A stretch of DNA of 34,673 bases from Arthrobacter sp. APC 3897 (GCF_030407495.1 NZ_JASDDG010000039.1:1-34673); one strand, 5' to 3'. Positions 16,461 to 25,378 are shown, numbered from the stretch's first letter. Translations and numbers: made by a program. Notes: generated by a model from the letters alone, not told the origin.

Positions 16461-16488
16461 TGCATACTGGCTGATGTGAGACAGTCAA
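16461..16488 (-). promoter_or_regulatory. Candidate infC promoter
   Basis: On the minus strand TTGACT (16483-16488) and TATGCA (16461-16466) are separated by 16 nt. The -35 is good and the -10 imperfect. Position fits a leader of about 250 nt before infC. Confidence 0.35.
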
Positions 16489-16552
16489 CATCTGCTGAAT
16501 GCAGGGCATTGAAAGTAACGACAACCAGTCGGTCTGTGACAAGCTTACCAGT

Positions 16553-16981
16553 ATGAGTACCCCACAGAGCAACCCGGCGGGCGAGCACACCCGCCATTCT
16601 TTCCCTGGAACCACCGAAGAGGTGCACGCCCGGTCCGCTGAAGAGCAGGAAGTGGCGGCCCAGATGCGCGACATCGCCGAGGTTCCCGCCATTGAAGTTA
16701 TCACCACTGCCGCAGTCCACCTGATGAGTGCTGCCGCCGTAAAGTGCGGTTTGGCCGACGGCGACGACGCCGAGGAGCTGAAGGACCTGGATGAGGCCCG
16801 CAAGCTGATTACGGCCCTGGCCGGCTTCGTCACTGCTGCCGCCCCCGAGATTGGCAGCCAGCATGCCGGACCGTTGCGCGACGGACTGCGTTCGCTCCAG
16901 CTGGCATTCCGCGAGGCCTCCGACATCCAGGATCCTCCGGGCAAGGGTCCGGGCGAGAAGTTCACCGGTCCCGTCAACTAA
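16553..16981 (+). CDS. DUF1844 family protein
   Basis: A 142-residue small, acidic, probably cytosolic protein of unknown function. The conserved DUF1844 core runs from about residue 35 to 110, with AEVPAIEVITTAAVHLMSAAAVKCGL, then LDEARKLITALAGFVTAAAPEI and a helical LRDGLRSLQLAFREAS. I chose ATG 16553 (MSTPQSNPAG); an in-frame TTG/ATG-like extension to 16499 adds residues unlike the family. It diverges from infC, an arrangement I recall as common in actinobacteria. The stop is followed by a strong terminator. Confidence 0.9.
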   Translation: MSTPQSNPAGEHTRHSFPGTTEEVHARSAEEQEVAAQMRDIAEVPAIEVITTAAVHLMSAAAVKCGLADGDDAEELKDLDEARKLITALAGFVTAAAPEIGSQHAGPLRDGLRSLQLAFREASDIQDPPGKGPGEKFTGPVN

Positions 16982-16997
16982 TTCTTCCGATTCTCTG

Positions 16998-17040
16998 AGC
17001 CCGGCGGGCGTGCCGTTTTCGGCAGGCCCTCCGGGCTTTT
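16998..17040 (+). terminator. Terminator after the DUF1844 gene
   Basis: AGCCCGG (16998-17004) pairs with CCGGGCT (17031-17037), with further inner pairing around a TTTT loop, and is followed by TTT. It lies 17 nt after the stop codon. Confidence 0.8.
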
Positions 17041-17114
17041 CTCTGCCCGCGCCCGTTGCGTAACCTGAACAGGATGCTCACTGGGACGCTCGGAACGGAA
17101 GGCGGTGACGCGCA

Positions 17115-17789
17115 ATGGCCGGCGGTGGTGCGGAAGGTTACCGCAAACGGTTGGAGGAGGCCTCCCGGCTCAAAGCTGCCGGAACCTCCCGGACAGCCGG
17201 ATACAAGCTGCCCGAGGGCCTGGGTGCCGCGGAATCGGAGGAGGCGCTGGAGAAACGCCGGAAGTTCAGTGAGGCACAGAAGGCGGACTACCTCATCAGG
17301 GACGCCATGGCGCACGGCGAGTTCGACAACCTGAAATACGCCGGCAAACCGATCCCCGGCCTTGATGATCCCGATCCGGACTGGTGGATCAAACGGCTGA
17401 TCAAACGGGAAAACATCAGCGGGCTGGGGCCGCCGGCCCTGCTGCTGCGGGTGGAGGACGAGGAATTCGAGGAGCGGCTGGACCAGCTGCCGTCCGAACG
17501 CCAGGTCCGCGGCGCCGTGGAGGACTTCAACCTCCGGGTCATCGAAGCACGCCGCCAGCTGCAGGGCGGACCTCCCGTCATCACCAAGCTCCGGGACGTC
17601 GACGACGAAGTGCGCGGCTGGCGGGCACGGCGCGGAATGACCCCGGAGGCGCCGGAACCGGAAACCGAAGGCCGCGCCGAGAACACTGCCGTCAGCGGTC
17701 TGCCGGCTCCGACGCACGCCGGACTGCGCGGCTGGGTGCACCGTCTGCGCAGGCGGCTGAACCGCGGCGTGCGGGACCGGTCGGATTAA
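17115..17789 (+). CDS. DUF1992 (DnaJ-C28-like domain) protein
   Basis: A 224-residue protein. The DUF1992 domain, related to the conserved region of DnaJ homologue C28, lies around 58-130: DYLIRDAMAHGEFDNLKYAGKPI, then DDPDPDWWIKRLIKRENISGLGP. No J-domain HPD motif is present, so it is not itself a J-protein; a chaperone-related function is only an inference from the family name. The C-terminus is basic and Arg-rich. ATG 17115 fits the reading; a GGAAGG sequence lies 11-16 nt upstream. It is separated from the DUF1844 gene by a terminator. Confidence 0.85.
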   Translation: MAGGGAEGYRKRLEEASRLKAAGTSRTAGYKLPEGLGAAESEEALEKRRKFSEAQKADYLIRDAMAHGEFDNLKYAGKPIPGLDDPDPDWWIKRLIKRENISGLGPPALLLRVEDEEFEERLDQLPSERQVRGAVEDFNLRVIEARRQLQGGPPVITKLRDVDDEVRGWRARRGMTPEAPEPETEGRAENTAVSGLPAPTHAGLRGWVHRLRRRLNRGVRDRSD

Positions 17790-17846
17790 GCGCCCGGTGC
17801 GCCGGACCCGGGGCCATGTCAGGCGGGTGTGTCAACCGGCGTCAGG

Positions 17847-19142
17847 TCACACTGCTGAAATCCGCTCCCCGCGCCGGCTGAACTTTCGCACGGTCAGGGT
17901 GACCAGCACCAGAAGCGACGCAGAGACCCCGGCGAAAGCAAAGCCTGCCCAGGGGCCCACGATGTCGATGGCGGCACCGGCCAGCGGAGCGCCGAGAGCC
18001 GTACCGGAGGTCAACGCGGATCCGTACCAGCCCATGGCTTCGCCCCGGCGCTCTTCAGACACCAGATCGGCCACCCGTTCGGATGCGGCGGACAGCACCG
18101 GGGCGCAGAGCAATCCGGCAGGGATGGACAGCAGTGCCAAGCTGATCGTGTCTGTGGCCAGGGCCATGGGAAGAGTCAGAACGGCCATTGCCAGCAGGAG
18201 CAGCATCGGTGAAATCCGCCGGTGCATGGACCCGTAGATCAGCCCGCCCACCACGGACGCGGCACACCAGGCGGCAAAGACAATGCCCACTTCCTGGGGG
18301 TTTCCGGAGGATTCCACCAGCGCCACAATGCCGACGTCGGAACTGGCCAGCAGCAGTCCTGCACCCACCGCCACGGCAAAAACCACAGCAACACTGAGGG
18401 TGAACCAGGAGAAGCCGGAGCGCAGCCGCTCCCGGCGGCTCAGCACCGCCAGCGGCTGAAGCTCCGCGGAGGCCTCCGCCAGGTGTGCCGGGGCGGCAGC
18501 GACGACGGCTGCGTTGGCCGCTTCCCGCTCCTGCACCTCGGTGGCGGCATTCCGGGGATTTTCGGACCTGGTGGGCGGGTTGAACCAGATCAGGAGCAGG
18601 CCGGCGAGCGACGTCGAGATCCCCACCAGCGTGAGTCCCACGACGGAGGAGAGCGAGGTGGCGAGGATTGCGCCCAGGGCCGGTCCTCCCATGAAGACAA
18701 GCTCGGTGGCGATGGAATCCAGGGCAAACGCCGTCCGCCGCTGGTCTCCTTTTGCCATCACGCCCAGTGACTGACGGACCACGCTGAAGACCGGAAGCGT
18801 GAAAACCCCGCCGATCAGGGCAAGCACCAGCAGCCACTCATAGCTGGCGTGCGGAGCAACGGACCAGATGACTGCCTCGGAAATCACCGAAGGAATCAGG
18901 GCCCGGCGCAGGCCTACGTTGTCCACGCGGCGCCCGCGCCAGGGAGCGCCAACGGCGATGCCCACAGTAACCACGGCAGCCACGGCGCCGGCCTTGGCAT
19001 ATCCCATGTCCATGGTCATGACCACGTGCAGGGTCAGCAGCACTCCGGCCGCGGAGTGCGGGAACCTGGCAATCATTCCAACCAGCAGGAGCCGGCGGAT
19101 CGGGGCAACACGGAGCAATTCCCCGTAAGCGGCAAAATTCAC
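17847..19142 (-). CDS. MFS permease
   Basis: A 431-residue transporter with about twelve hydrophobic segments split by a long hydrophilic loop (about 200-245) in the middle, typical of MFS halves. The segment MDMGYAKAGAVAAVVTVGIAVGAPWRGRRVDNVG has the helix 2-3 loop with the GxxxGRRVD-like pattern. The conserved region near the end, RRGEAMGWYGSALTSGTALGAPLAG, is typical of sugar/drug exporters. Substrate is unknown. The GTG at 19140-19142 has GGAAGAG 8 nt upstream. It lies 36 nt after the SseB-like gene and is probably the end of the his gene run. Confidence 0.85.
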   Translation of the reverse strand: MNFAAYGELLRVAPIRRLLLVGMIARFPHSAAGVLLTLHVVMTMDMGYAKAGAVAAVVTVGIAVGAPWRGRRVDNVGLRRALIPSVISEAVIWSVAPHASYEWLLVLALIGGVFTLPVFSVVRQSLGVMAKGDQRRTAFALDSIATELVFMGGPALGAILATSLSSVVGLTLVGISTSLAGLLLIWFNPPTRSENPRNAATEVQEREAANAAVVAAAPAHLAEASAELQPLAVLSRRERLRSGFSWFTLSVAVVFAVAVGAGLLLASSDVGIVALVESSGNPQEVGIVFAAWCAASVVGGLIYGSMHRRISPMLLLLAMAVLTLPMALATDTISLALLSIPAGLLCAPVLSAASERVADLVSEERRGEAMGWYGSALTSGTALGAPLAGAAIDIVGPWAGFAFAGVSASLLVLVTLTVRKFSRRGERISAV

Positions 19143-19178
19143 GGCATATCTCTTCCGGGCGGTCCTCCGCCCAACGGG

Positions 19179-20027
19179 TCAACGCGTGATTTTAAGTTCC
19201 AGGGAATCCACGCGCTCAACAAATAAGGAATCGGCAGCGAGCCGCTGCTGCAGCAAACCGGCGATGCTCTGCACCGCCTGCGCATCCAGTCCCGGTGCCA
19301 GGTGAAGAACCATTCTAAGCTCAGGACCGGCTCCTCCTCCGGCGATGACTGTTCCGCGCGCCGACCGGGTTGCCGTTGCCGGTCCCTGGACAAGCTCAAC
19401 TCCGGTGACGGACGGTTCAACGTCCACCGCAGCGGACACGGCCCGGGCAACGTCCTGGTCCGCGTAGGACGGAACCCAGTCCCGCTGCTGGGCCAGAGCC
19501 CACATGGCCGGGCGGCGCACCACAAAGGTGATGTCCGCGCCGGGGTCAACCACCAGCAGCTGAGCCTCCTCCGATACGGCGGAGAGTGCAGCACGTGCGG
19601 CATAGACGGCTACCGGACGGGCCTTCGGGTGCCAGTTCTGCAGCGCGGGAACGGAGGTGAACACCGGCAGGGCCTTGCGCCCGTCCGGCGCCGTCAGGGT
19701 GACCAGCGCCATGTCCGCTTCCTTGTCCGCAACCAGACCGGCGTCGGATTCGGCTTCCTCCGCCAGGCTGGCGACAATGGGGACGAACACGCGGGCGGTG
19801 GCCAGTGTGGCCACCACCTGCGCTTCGGTGCCGGTGCCGTCTTCGAGCGCGGCCAGCGCTGCGAGGTAACCGGCATCGGCGCTGCCGTCGTCGGCGTCGA
19901 AATTATGCAGCGGGTTGCCGTCGCCGGAGAGGTCCCTGCCCGCCCAGGACTGTCCGGCGGAATCGGCCGGACCGCCTGCCCCGGCGAGGGCAGCGGCAAT
20001 GTGGCCGGGAAGGGCGCGTTCAGTCAT
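19179..20027 (-). CDS. SseB-family protein
   Basis: A 282-residue cytosolic protein with an SseB N-terminal-type domain at about 50-180: ALEDGTGTEAQVVATLATARVFVPIV, DMALVTLTAPDGRKALPVFTS and WALAQQRDWVPSYAD. The C-terminal part (about 200-282) is a predicted alpha/beta region ending in LELKITR. The molecular role of the family is unknown. It starts 5 nt after hisA/priA, so it is translationally linked to histidine synthesis genes, an arrangement I recall from other Micrococcaceae. ATG 20025-20027 is the only good start. Confidence 0.85.
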   Translation of the reverse strand: MTERALPGHIAAALAGAGGPADSAGQSWAGRDLSGDGNPLHNFDADDGSADAGYLAALAALEDGTGTEAQVVATLATARVFVPIVASLAEEAESDAGLVADKEADMALVTLTAPDGRKALPVFTSVPALQNWHPKARPVAVYAARAALSAVSEEAQLLVVDPGADITFVVRRPAMWALAQQRDWVPSYADQDVARAVSAAVDVEPSVTGVELVQGPATATRSARGTVIAGGGAGPELRMVLHLAPGLDAQAVQSIAGLLQQRLAADSLFVERVDSLELKITR

Positions 20028-20032
20028 GGGTC

Positions 20033-20782
20033 CTAGCGCTCCGGGTGGCCGGCGACGTCGAAGGCCTGCGGCAGGGTGAAAGCACCGGCGTAGAGTGCCT
20101 TGCCGACAATCGTGCCTTCCAGCCCCAGCGGAACCAGCTCGCGCAGGGCAGCCAGATCTTCAAGGGACGAGATGCCGCCGGAGGCGACCACAGGGCGGTC
20201 GGTGCGCTGCAGCACCTCGCGCAGCAGTTCCAGGTTCGGTCCCCGCAGGGTTCCGTCCTTGGTGACGTCGGTGACCACGTAGCGCGGGCAGCCGGCGTCC
20301 TCCAGACGGGCCAGAACCTCCCACAGGTCGCCGCCTTCCCTGGTCCAGCCGCGGGCAGCCAGCGTGGTGCCGCGGACATCGAGTCCGACGGCGATGGCCT
20401 CGCCGTAACGGGCGATGGCGCTGGCGGTCCACTCCGGGTTTTCCAGTGCGGCGGTGCCGAGGTTCACGCGGCTGGCGCCCAATTCCAGGGCCATGTCCAG
20501 GGACGCGTCGTCGCGGATGCCGCCGGAGAGCTCCACCTTGATGTCCAGCTCATCGACAACGCGCTTGAGCAGGGGCAGGTTGGAACCGCGGCCGAAGGCT
20601 GCGTCCAGGTCCACCAAATGGACCCAGGCGGCGCCGTCGTTCTGCCAGGCCATGGCGGCCTCAAGCGGATCGCCGTAGCTGGTTTCGCTGCCGGCTTCGC
20701 CCTGGACCAGGCGGACAGCCTGACCGTCAGCTACGTCAACGGCGGGCAGGAGTTCAAGGACAGGTGTTTCAACAAGTGACAT
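20033..20782 (-). CDS. hisA: Phosphoribosyl isomerase A (HisA / bifunctional PriA)
   Basis: A 249-residue TIM barrel that isomerises ProFAR to PRFAR in histidine synthesis. In actinobacteria the same enzyme (PriA) also performs the TrpF step of tryptophan synthesis. The catalytic Asp residues are D16 (LLPAVDV) and D135 (GLDVRG). Phosphate-binding loops are seen at ELSGGIRDD and VVASGGISS. The strand-5 region [14 protein letters not shown] fits PriA as well as HisA, so dual activity is likely but not proven. ATG 20780-20782 has GGAAAG upstream. The gene follows a 52-residue membrane protein gene. Confidence 0.95.
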   Translation of the reverse strand: MSLVETPVLELLPAVDVADGQAVRLVQGEAGSETSYGDPLEAAMAWQNDGAAWVHLVDLDAAFGRGSNLPLLKRVVDELDIKVELSGGIRDDASLDMALELGASRVNLGTAALENPEWTASAIARYGEAIAVGLDVRGTTLAARGWTREGGDLWEVLARLEDAGCPRYVVTDVTKDGTLRGPNLELLREVLQRTDRPVVASGGISSLEDLAALRELVPLGLEGTIVGKALYAGAFTLPQAFDVAGHPER

Positions 20783-20820
20783 GTTTTGCTTTCCGTGGGA
20801 ATTCCGGCAGCGGCGGCTGG

Positions 20821-20979
20821 TCAGACGCTGCTGTCGATCAGGAGGTAGGCACCGAGCAGGGACATTCCCGCAAGAACCCAGAAACTAATGGTGATGATTT
20901 TGGACATGCCCTGACGGCGGAAGGAAATGGCGCCGCCGATCAGAATTCCGGCAAGGCCCATCAGGATGACGCTCCACAT
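20821..20979 (-). CDS. Small 52-residue membrane protein between hisH and hisA
   Basis: A short frame (ATG 20977-20979 to TGA 20821-20823) starts 4 nt after the hisH stop and encodes 52 residues. Two hydrophobic helices (about 3-20 and 30-49) are joined by a basic loop F-R-R-Q-G-M-S-K. It ends D-S-S-V. The tight spacing within the his run and the strong helix-loop-helix pattern argue that it is real, although it is short. Function is unknown; a link to histidine synthesis would be by position only. Confidence 0.75.
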   Translation of the reverse strand: MWSVILMGLAGILIGGAISFRRQGMSKIITISFWVLAGMSLLGAYLLIDSSV

Positions 20980-20983
20980 CGCG

Positions 20984-21619
20984 CTAACCCAGCGTTTTCA
21001 GCCAGTTTTCCAGCAGCGCCGCACCGGCGTCACCGGACTTTTCCGGATGGAACTGGGTTGCGGTCAGCGGACCGTTCTCCACTGCGGCAATGAACCGGCT
21101 GCCGTGCTCGGCCCAGGTGACCTGGGGAGCCCGCATGGCCGGCTGGGTCACATCGAACTCCCACTTCTGCACGCCGTAGCTGTGCACAAAATAGAACCGC
21201 TCGTCCTCGATGCCGGCGAACAGCCGGGATCCCTCGGGCGGCTGCACCGTGTTCCACCCCATGTGCGGCACCACTTCGGCATCCAGGCGTTCCACGACTC
21301 CGGGCCACTCGCCCATTCCGGGAGTCCGTACGCCGTGCTCCACACCTTCATCAAACAGGACCTGGAGACCAACACAGATTCCCATGACCGGACGCCCGCC
21401 GGCGATGCGGCGGCCAATCAGGCGCAGCGCGTCGACCTCTTTCAGGCCCTGCATCACCGCGGCGAAGGCACCGACACCGGGTACGAGCAGTCCGTCGGCG
21501 TTCAGGACGTCGGCGGACTTGGAGCTCAGGGTGACGTTGGCGCCGACGTGTTCCAGGGCGCGGACAGCTGACCGGATGTTCCCGGAGCCGTAGTCCAGGA
21601 CTGTGACGTTGCGGCTCAC
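20984..21619 (-). CDS. hisH: Imidazole glycerol phosphate synthase, glutaminase subunit
   Basis: A 211-residue class I glutamine amidotransferase that feeds ammonia to HisF. The catalytic triad is C82 (MGICVGLQ), H191 and E193 (FHPEKS). [10 protein letters not shown] at 8-17 and PHMGWNTV at about 118-125 are typical HisH blocks. The partner hisF is not in the window. The GTG start overlaps the hisB stop by 4 nt (GTGA). Length is normal. Confidence 0.97.
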   Translation of the reverse strand: MSRNVTVLDYGSGNIRSAVRALEHVGANVTLSSKSADVLNADGLLVPGVGAFAAVMQGLKEVDALRLIGRRIAGGRPVMGICVGLQVLFDEGVEHGVRTPGMGEWPGVVERLDAEVVPHMGWNTVQPPEGSRLFAGIEDERFYFVHSYGVQKWEFDVTQPAMRAPQVTWAEHGSRFIAAVENGPLTATQFHPEKSGDAGAALLENWLKTLG

Positions 21620-22233
21620 AGGGCACCCTTGGTGGAAGGGATGCCTTCAACGCGGGGATCCGATTCCACGGCAGCACGCAGCGCCCGGGCGAAGGCCTTG
21701 AACTGGGCTTCCACGATGTGGTGGGGATCCCGCCCTCCGAGGACGGTCATGTGCAGGCAGATCTGGGCGTGCAGGGTGATCGCCTCGAAGACATGGCGGG
21801 TGAGCGAGCCGGTGAAGTGCCCGCCGATCAGGTGGTATTCCTGTCCTGCAGGCTCCCCCGTGTGCACCAGGTAAGGCCGGCCGGAGATATCCACCACTGC
21901 GTTGGCCAGTGCCTCGTCCAGGGGAACCGTTGCCTCGCCGAAGCGCCGGATGCCCGCCTTGTTGCCCAGTGCCGTCCTGAGCGCCTCGCCGATGCTGATG
22001 GCGATGTCCTCCACGGTGTGGTGAACATCGATATGGGTGTCGCCGGTTGCCTGGACCGTGAGATCCATGAGCGAGTGCTTGGCCAGGGCCGTGAGCATGT
22101 GGTCATAGAACGGCACGGACGTGCTGATGTTGGACTGGCCGGTTCCGTCCAGGTCCAGCTCCACTACCACTGACGATTCACTGGTAACCCGTTCGAGGCG
22201 GGCTGTGCGGCCGGTGGTGGTTTCCACGGTCAT
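21616..22233 (-). CDS. hisB: Imidazoleglycerol-phosphate dehydratase
   Basis: A 205-residue monofunctional dehydratase that converts IGP to imidazole acetol phosphate, using Mn. The metal-ligand motifs are HHTVED (about residues 70-75) and [17 protein letters not shown] near the C-terminus, along with FYDHML and [16 protein letters not shown] 22231-22233 ([17 protein letters not shown]) is right for the family, with AAAGGA 6 nt upstream; the open frame extends 78 more codons only as chance. It overlaps hisH by 4 nt. Confidence 0.97.
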   Translation of the reverse strand: MTVETTTGRTARLERVTSESSVVVELDLDGTGQSNISTSVPFYDHMLTALAKHSLMDLTVQATGDTHIDVHHTVEDIAISIGEALRTALGNKAGIRRFGEATVPLDEALANAVVDISGRPYLVHTGEPAGQEYHLIGGHFTGSLTRHVFEAITLHAQICLHMTVLGGRDPHHIVEAQFKAFARALRAAVESDPRVEGIPSTKGAL

Positions 22234-22325
22234 GGTTTTCCTTTGAAAGAAGATGGTCTCTGCTAACAGTTTAGTGTCTGCCCGCCGGTGCCGTTCCGGC
22301 CGCCGCGGGCCGGCGTCCGGCGCGG

Positions 22326-23435
22326 CTAGCGGATGCCCGCGGCCAGCAGGTCGCGGAGCCTGGCGAGGAAGGCGCTGGTCTCGGGCTCGGTACCGGCGGT
22401 GACGCGCAGATGGCCGGGGATCCCGACGTCGCGCACGAGGACGCCCGCCTCCAGCAAACCCTCCCACACCGCCCGCGGGTTCTCCATTCCGCCAAAGAAG
22501 ACGAAGTTTGCGTCTGAAGGTGCGGGCTTCAGGCCAAGATCCTGCAGCTCGGTGACGATCCGGTCACGCTGAACCTTGATGTCCTCGACGTTGGCCAGCA
22601 ACGCATCAGCGTGTTCCAGCGCAGCGTTGGCGGTGGCCTGCGTAATGGCGGACAGGTGGTACGGCAGCCGAACCAGGCGGAGGGCATCGGTGACCTCGGG
22701 GGCGGCGGCCATGTAGCCGATCCGGGCTCCGGCGAGCGCGAAGGCCTTGCTCATAGTGCGCGAGACAATCAGACGCTCACGACCGGGCAGCAGTTCCAGG
22801 GCGCTCGGGGTGCCGGCATGGAAGAACTCGCCGTAGGCCTCATCCACGATGACGATTGCCTGTGATGCGGCTCCCGCCTCATACACGGCTTCCACAACGT
22901 CCAGTGAAAGCGCGGTACCGGTGGGGTTGTTAGGGGTACAGAGGAAAACGATGTTCGGCGCCTGGGCACGCACCTGCTCGGCGGCTGACTCAGCCGTCAG
23001 TCCGAAGTCGTCGCTTCGGCGGCCCGTAACGTACCGGGTGCCGGTGCCGCTGGCGAGCAGCGGATACATGGAATAGGTGGGCGGGAAGCTCATGGCGGTC
23101 CGTCCGGGACCGCCGAAGGCCTGGAGAATCTGCTGCAGGACTTCATTCGATCCGTTCCCGGCCCAAATGTTCTCGGCGGACAGGCCGTGGCCGAGGTAAG
23201 CGGCAAGCCGGTCCCTCAGCTCCGTGAACTCCCGGTCCGGGTAGCGGTTCAGTCCTGCCACGGCCCGCTCCACGGAGAGCGTGATCGCTTCCCGCACGGA
23301 TGCCGGCAGGCCATGCGTGTTTTCGTTGACGTTCAGCAGGATGGGCACATCCAGCTGGGGTGCGCCATAAGGCGTCAGTCCGCGGAGGTCATCGCGCAGG
23401 GGAAGTCGGTTCAGTCTTTCCAGCTGTTCAGTCAC
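22326..23435 (-). CDS. hisC: Histidinol-phosphate aminotransferase
   Basis: A 369-residue PLP-dependent fold type I aminotransferase. The Schiff-base lysine is K230 within [24 protein letters not shown] (36-42), NPTG (170-173), VDEAYGEF (197-204) and PYHLSA are the other cofactor or substrate blocks. The GTG at 23433-23435 lies 6 nt after a -10 box and appears leaderless. hisB follows after a 92-nt gap, so this is probably the first gene of the hisC-hisB-hisH-hisA run. hisD and hisG, which often precede it, are not in the window. Confidence 0.97.
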   Translation of the reverse strand: MTEQLERLNRLPLRDDLRGLTPYGAPQLDVPILLNVNENTHGLPASVREAITLSVERAVAGLNRYPDREFTELRDRLAAYLGHGLSAENIWAGNGSNEVLQQILQAFGGPGRTAMSFPPTYSMYPLLASGTGTRYVTGRRSDDFGLTAESAAEQVRAQAPNIVFLCTPNNPTGTALSLDVVEAVYEAGAASQAIVIVDEAYGEFFHAGTPSALELLPGRERLIVSRTMSKAFALAGARIGYMAAAPEVTDALRLVRLPYHLSAITQATANAALEHADALLANVEDIKVQRDRIVTELQDLGLKPAPSDANFVFFGGMENPRAVWEGLLEAGVLVRDVGIPGHLRVTAGTEPETSAFLARLRDLLAAGIR

Positions 23436-23441
23436 CAGTAC

Positions 23442-23447
23442 AGCTTA
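23442..23447 (-). promoter_or_regulatory. -10 box of leaderless hisC
   Basis: Minus-strand TAAGCT is followed by GTACTG and the GTG start codon. There is no room for a Shine-Dalgarno site. Confidence 0.55.
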
Positions 23448-23547
23448 AGACTCGAAGGCGGAGCGCAAAGAATCTGTGCTGCGCGGCCCGCCTTATTACG
23501 CCCCGTGATTACGTCCGGGCTATGTCCTGCGCTGGCTGTGCCTGCTC

Positions 23548-23588
23548 TGCCGGGTCCGGCACTGGCCGATGCGCTGCCGGGTCCGGCA
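23548..23588. repeat. Two copies of a 14-bp palindrome
   Basis: TGCCGGGTCCGGCA occurs at 23548-23561 and again at 23575-23588, 27 bp apart. Each copy has 6-bp arms around GT. They lie in the spacer after the LysM gene and upstream of hisC, where they could act as a terminator or a binding site; neither is followed by a U-tract. Confidence 0.6.
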
Positions 23589-23606
23589 AGCGGGATTGTT
23601 GGACGC

Positions 23607-24101
23607 TCAGCGCTCCACGGGAACGTACAGCTGGGCGCCCAGGGCAAGGCGGGAATCGGTCAGGTTGTTGAGCTCCATGATGTCTTCCATCACATCTCTC
23701 GGGTCTCGCTCAGGAGCGAACTCCCGCGCCAGCCCCCACAGGGACTCCCCTGCAGCGACGCTGACCTGGACGGTTCGCGTGACATCCGGCCCGCCGCTCG
23801 AGGCCATGGCGGGAGCGGTAAAGAAGGCCAGCACAACGAGGGCGGCGGCTGCCGCGAGCATCAGCGGAAGGCCAATGAAGACCAGCCGCCCCCTGCGGGT
23901 CAGGTGCAGGGAAGTCGCCCTGGCCGGCGCGGGAGAACTCGACGGACGGGAAGAACCGAGGTGCTGTGACGGAGCTGGGGCTGGGGAAACCGCGGCGGGG
24001 GAAGCTGCGGTTGGAGCCGCTGCAGTTGAACCCGCTGAAGTTCGAGAAACTGTGGGGCTTACAGCAATTGCTTGAACTGCCGGGATTGTTGGGGTTGTCA
24101 T
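23607..24101 (-). CDS. LysM-domain membrane protein, probable SOS cell-division inhibitor
   Basis: A 164-residue protein with an Ala/Pro/Ser-rich cytosolic segment (1-67), one membrane helix (73-100, after a basic TRRGR), and a C-terminal LysM domain (about 109-161) that should bind peptidoglycan: VSVAAGESLWGLA, MEDIMELNNLTDSRLALGAQLYVP. lexA-adjacent divergent LysM genes such as YneA and Rv2719c/ChiZ are SOS-induced and delay septation; the location here and nearby LexA-type boxes point to the same role. I chose ATG 24101 because GAAAGG lies 7 nt upstream. A 47-codon extension to 24242 runs through a region with no family resemblance. Confidence 0.88.
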   Translation of the reverse strand: MTTPTIPAVQAIAVSPTVSRTSAGSTAAAPTAASPAAVSPAPAPSQHLGSSRPSSSPAPARATSLHLTRRGRLVFIGLPLMLAAAAALVVLAFFTAPAMASSGGPDVTRTVQVSVAAGESLWGLAREFAPERDPRDVMEDIMELNNLTDSRLALGAQLYVPVER

Positions 24102-24202
24102 TGCAACGCCTTTCCGGTTCGAACGCTTCAGGAACGACCCGAAACCATATTCGAACGATTGGAAGCTGATCGACGTATCCGAACCTCCGCTGAGGGTGGC
24201 TG

Positions 24203-24218
24203 TCGAAAGTATGTTCGA
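24203..24218. promoter_or_regulatory. LexA box 1
   Basis: TCGAAAGTATGTTCGA is a palindromic site agreeing with the consensus TCGAACRYRTGTTCGA at 15 of 16 positions. It lies 102 nt before the LysM start and 297 nt before lexA. Confidence 0.8.
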
Positions 24219-24269
24219 TTCTTGCTGAGTTATTTCTAGCACCTATTTACTAATAAAGTCGAGACTCGC

Positions 24270-24285
24270 TCGAACAAATGTTTGA
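24270..24285. promoter_or_regulatory. LexA box 2
   Basis: TCGAACAAATGTTTGA agrees with the SOS consensus at 14 of 16 positions. It flanks the AT-rich core on the lexA side, which suggests autorepression of lexA and repression of the LysM gene. Confidence 0.75.
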
Positions 24286-24514
24286 AAACGCCCTCCTGCT
24301 CACTTAATGTTGAGGACAGGAGAGAGCCTTCAGTGGTTCCGCGGATCGCCCCGACCGCAGTTCGCCGGAGCGGTTCCTCAGGATCACTGAATCAGCTGCC
24401 TCCGACATAACCGCCGGATGGTTTGCACGGCCATTCCGTTCCGGCCCGCACCGATGAGACATTTACCGCCAGCCCCGGCACTGCCGGGACCAGCTGACCC
24501 GAAGGGAACCCCAC

Positions 24515-25351
24515 GTGGCCCGCAGGACTGCTTCCGAAGACAGCACCAACAAACCAGCTGCCACAGGCACCCGTGCGCGTGCAAAGGGCCTCACCCCGCG
24601 GCAGAAGACTGTCCTGGAGATGATCCAGCGGTCCGTCAGCACCAACGGCTATCCGCCCACCATGCGCGAAATCGGCGACACGGTTGGTCTGGCCAGCTTG
24701 TCCAGCGTGACCCACCAGCTCATGCAGCTGGAGAAGCTCGGCTACATCCGCCGTGATCCGAAGCGTCCGCGCGCCATGGAAATCCTTATCCCCCTGATGC
24801 TTCGTGACGGAAGCTCCGGCCCGGCAACCGAAGAAGTGCCCGGAGACCCCGGGTCCGGAACGGACTCCCGCCCTTCAGCCGCTGCCGCAGCTGCAGGCAG
24901 CACCGGTGAGAGGCGTGACGAGAGCGCCGGTTCAACCCCGGCGCTGGCGTCGGTAACCGAGCTGGCCACCGCTGTCGATACCGCCATGGTCCCGCTGGTC
25001 GGCCGCATCGCTGCCGGCGGACCCATCCTGGCGGAGCAGGTCGTGGAGGACATCATGCCGCTGCCCCGCCAGCTGGTGGGCCACGGCGACCTCTTCATGC
25101 TGAGGGTTTCGGGAGACTCCATGGTGGATGCCGCCATCTGTGACGGTGACTGGGTGGTGGTGCGGCGCCAGCCGACAGCTGAGAACGGTGACATTGTGGC
25201 CGCGCTCCTCGACGACGAAGCCACGGTCAAGACCTTCCGGCAGCGCAACGGCCACACCTGGCTGCTGCCGCAGAACACCCGGTACGAGCCCATCGTGGGT
25301 GATCACGCCGTCATCATGGGCAAAGTTGTCTCGGTGATGCGCGCCCTCTAG
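24515..25351 (+). CDS. lexA: SOS transcriptional repressor LexA
   Basis: A 278-residue repressor-protease. The winged-helix DNA-binding domain spans about 26-92 ([52 protein letters not shown]). The C-terminal protease domain has the self-cleavage site A167-G168 (RIAAGGPI), nucleophile S202 ([10 protein letters not shown]) and K239 (DEATVKTF). The Ala/Gly/Ser-rich linker (about 98-155) is longer than in most LexA proteins. GTG 24515 has GAAGGGAA just upstream. Two LexA-type boxes lie 230-312 nt upstream, so autorepression is expected. RecA filaments trigger its self-cleavage, which should release the LysM gene and the radical SAM gene at 9173. Confidence 0.97.
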   Translation: MARRTASEDSTNKPAATGTRARAKGLTPRQKTVLEMIQRSVSTNGYPPTMREIGDTVGLASLSSVTHQLMQLEKLGYIRRDPKRPRAMEILIPLMLRDGSSGPATEEVPGDPGSGTDSRPSAAAAAAGSTGERRDESAGSTPALASVTELATAVDTAMVPLVGRIAAGGPILAEQVVEDIMPLPRQLVGHGDLFMLRVSGDSMVDAAICDGDWVVVRRQPTAENGDIVAALLDDEATVKTFRQRNGHTWLLPQNTRYEPIVGDHAVIMGKVVSVMRAL

Positions 25352-25378
25352 CGCGGGCGATGCGATAAAGGATGCAAA

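Larger units (their letters stand above)
24102..24514. other. Divergent regulatory region between LysM gene and lexA
   Basis: These 413 nt contain no convincing gene. They hold two LexA-type boxes (24203-24218 and 24270-24285), an AT-rich core around 24230-24260 that is a likely promoter area for both directions, and a long lexA leader. A pair of arms TTCAGTG (about 24330) and CACTGAA (about 24384) could fold the leader. A 25-codon frame begins with GTG near 24334, preceded by AGGAGAGAG; I do not claim it as a gene. Confidence 0.6.

Noticed and set aside
17056-17334. Plus-strand frame starting at 17056
   Set aside because: It is out of frame with the DUF1992 protein and loses all its conserved blocks.
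24141-24170. Additional half-palindromes (TCGAACGATTG and similar) as LexA sites
   Set aside because: Only one arm matches; the second arm is missing.
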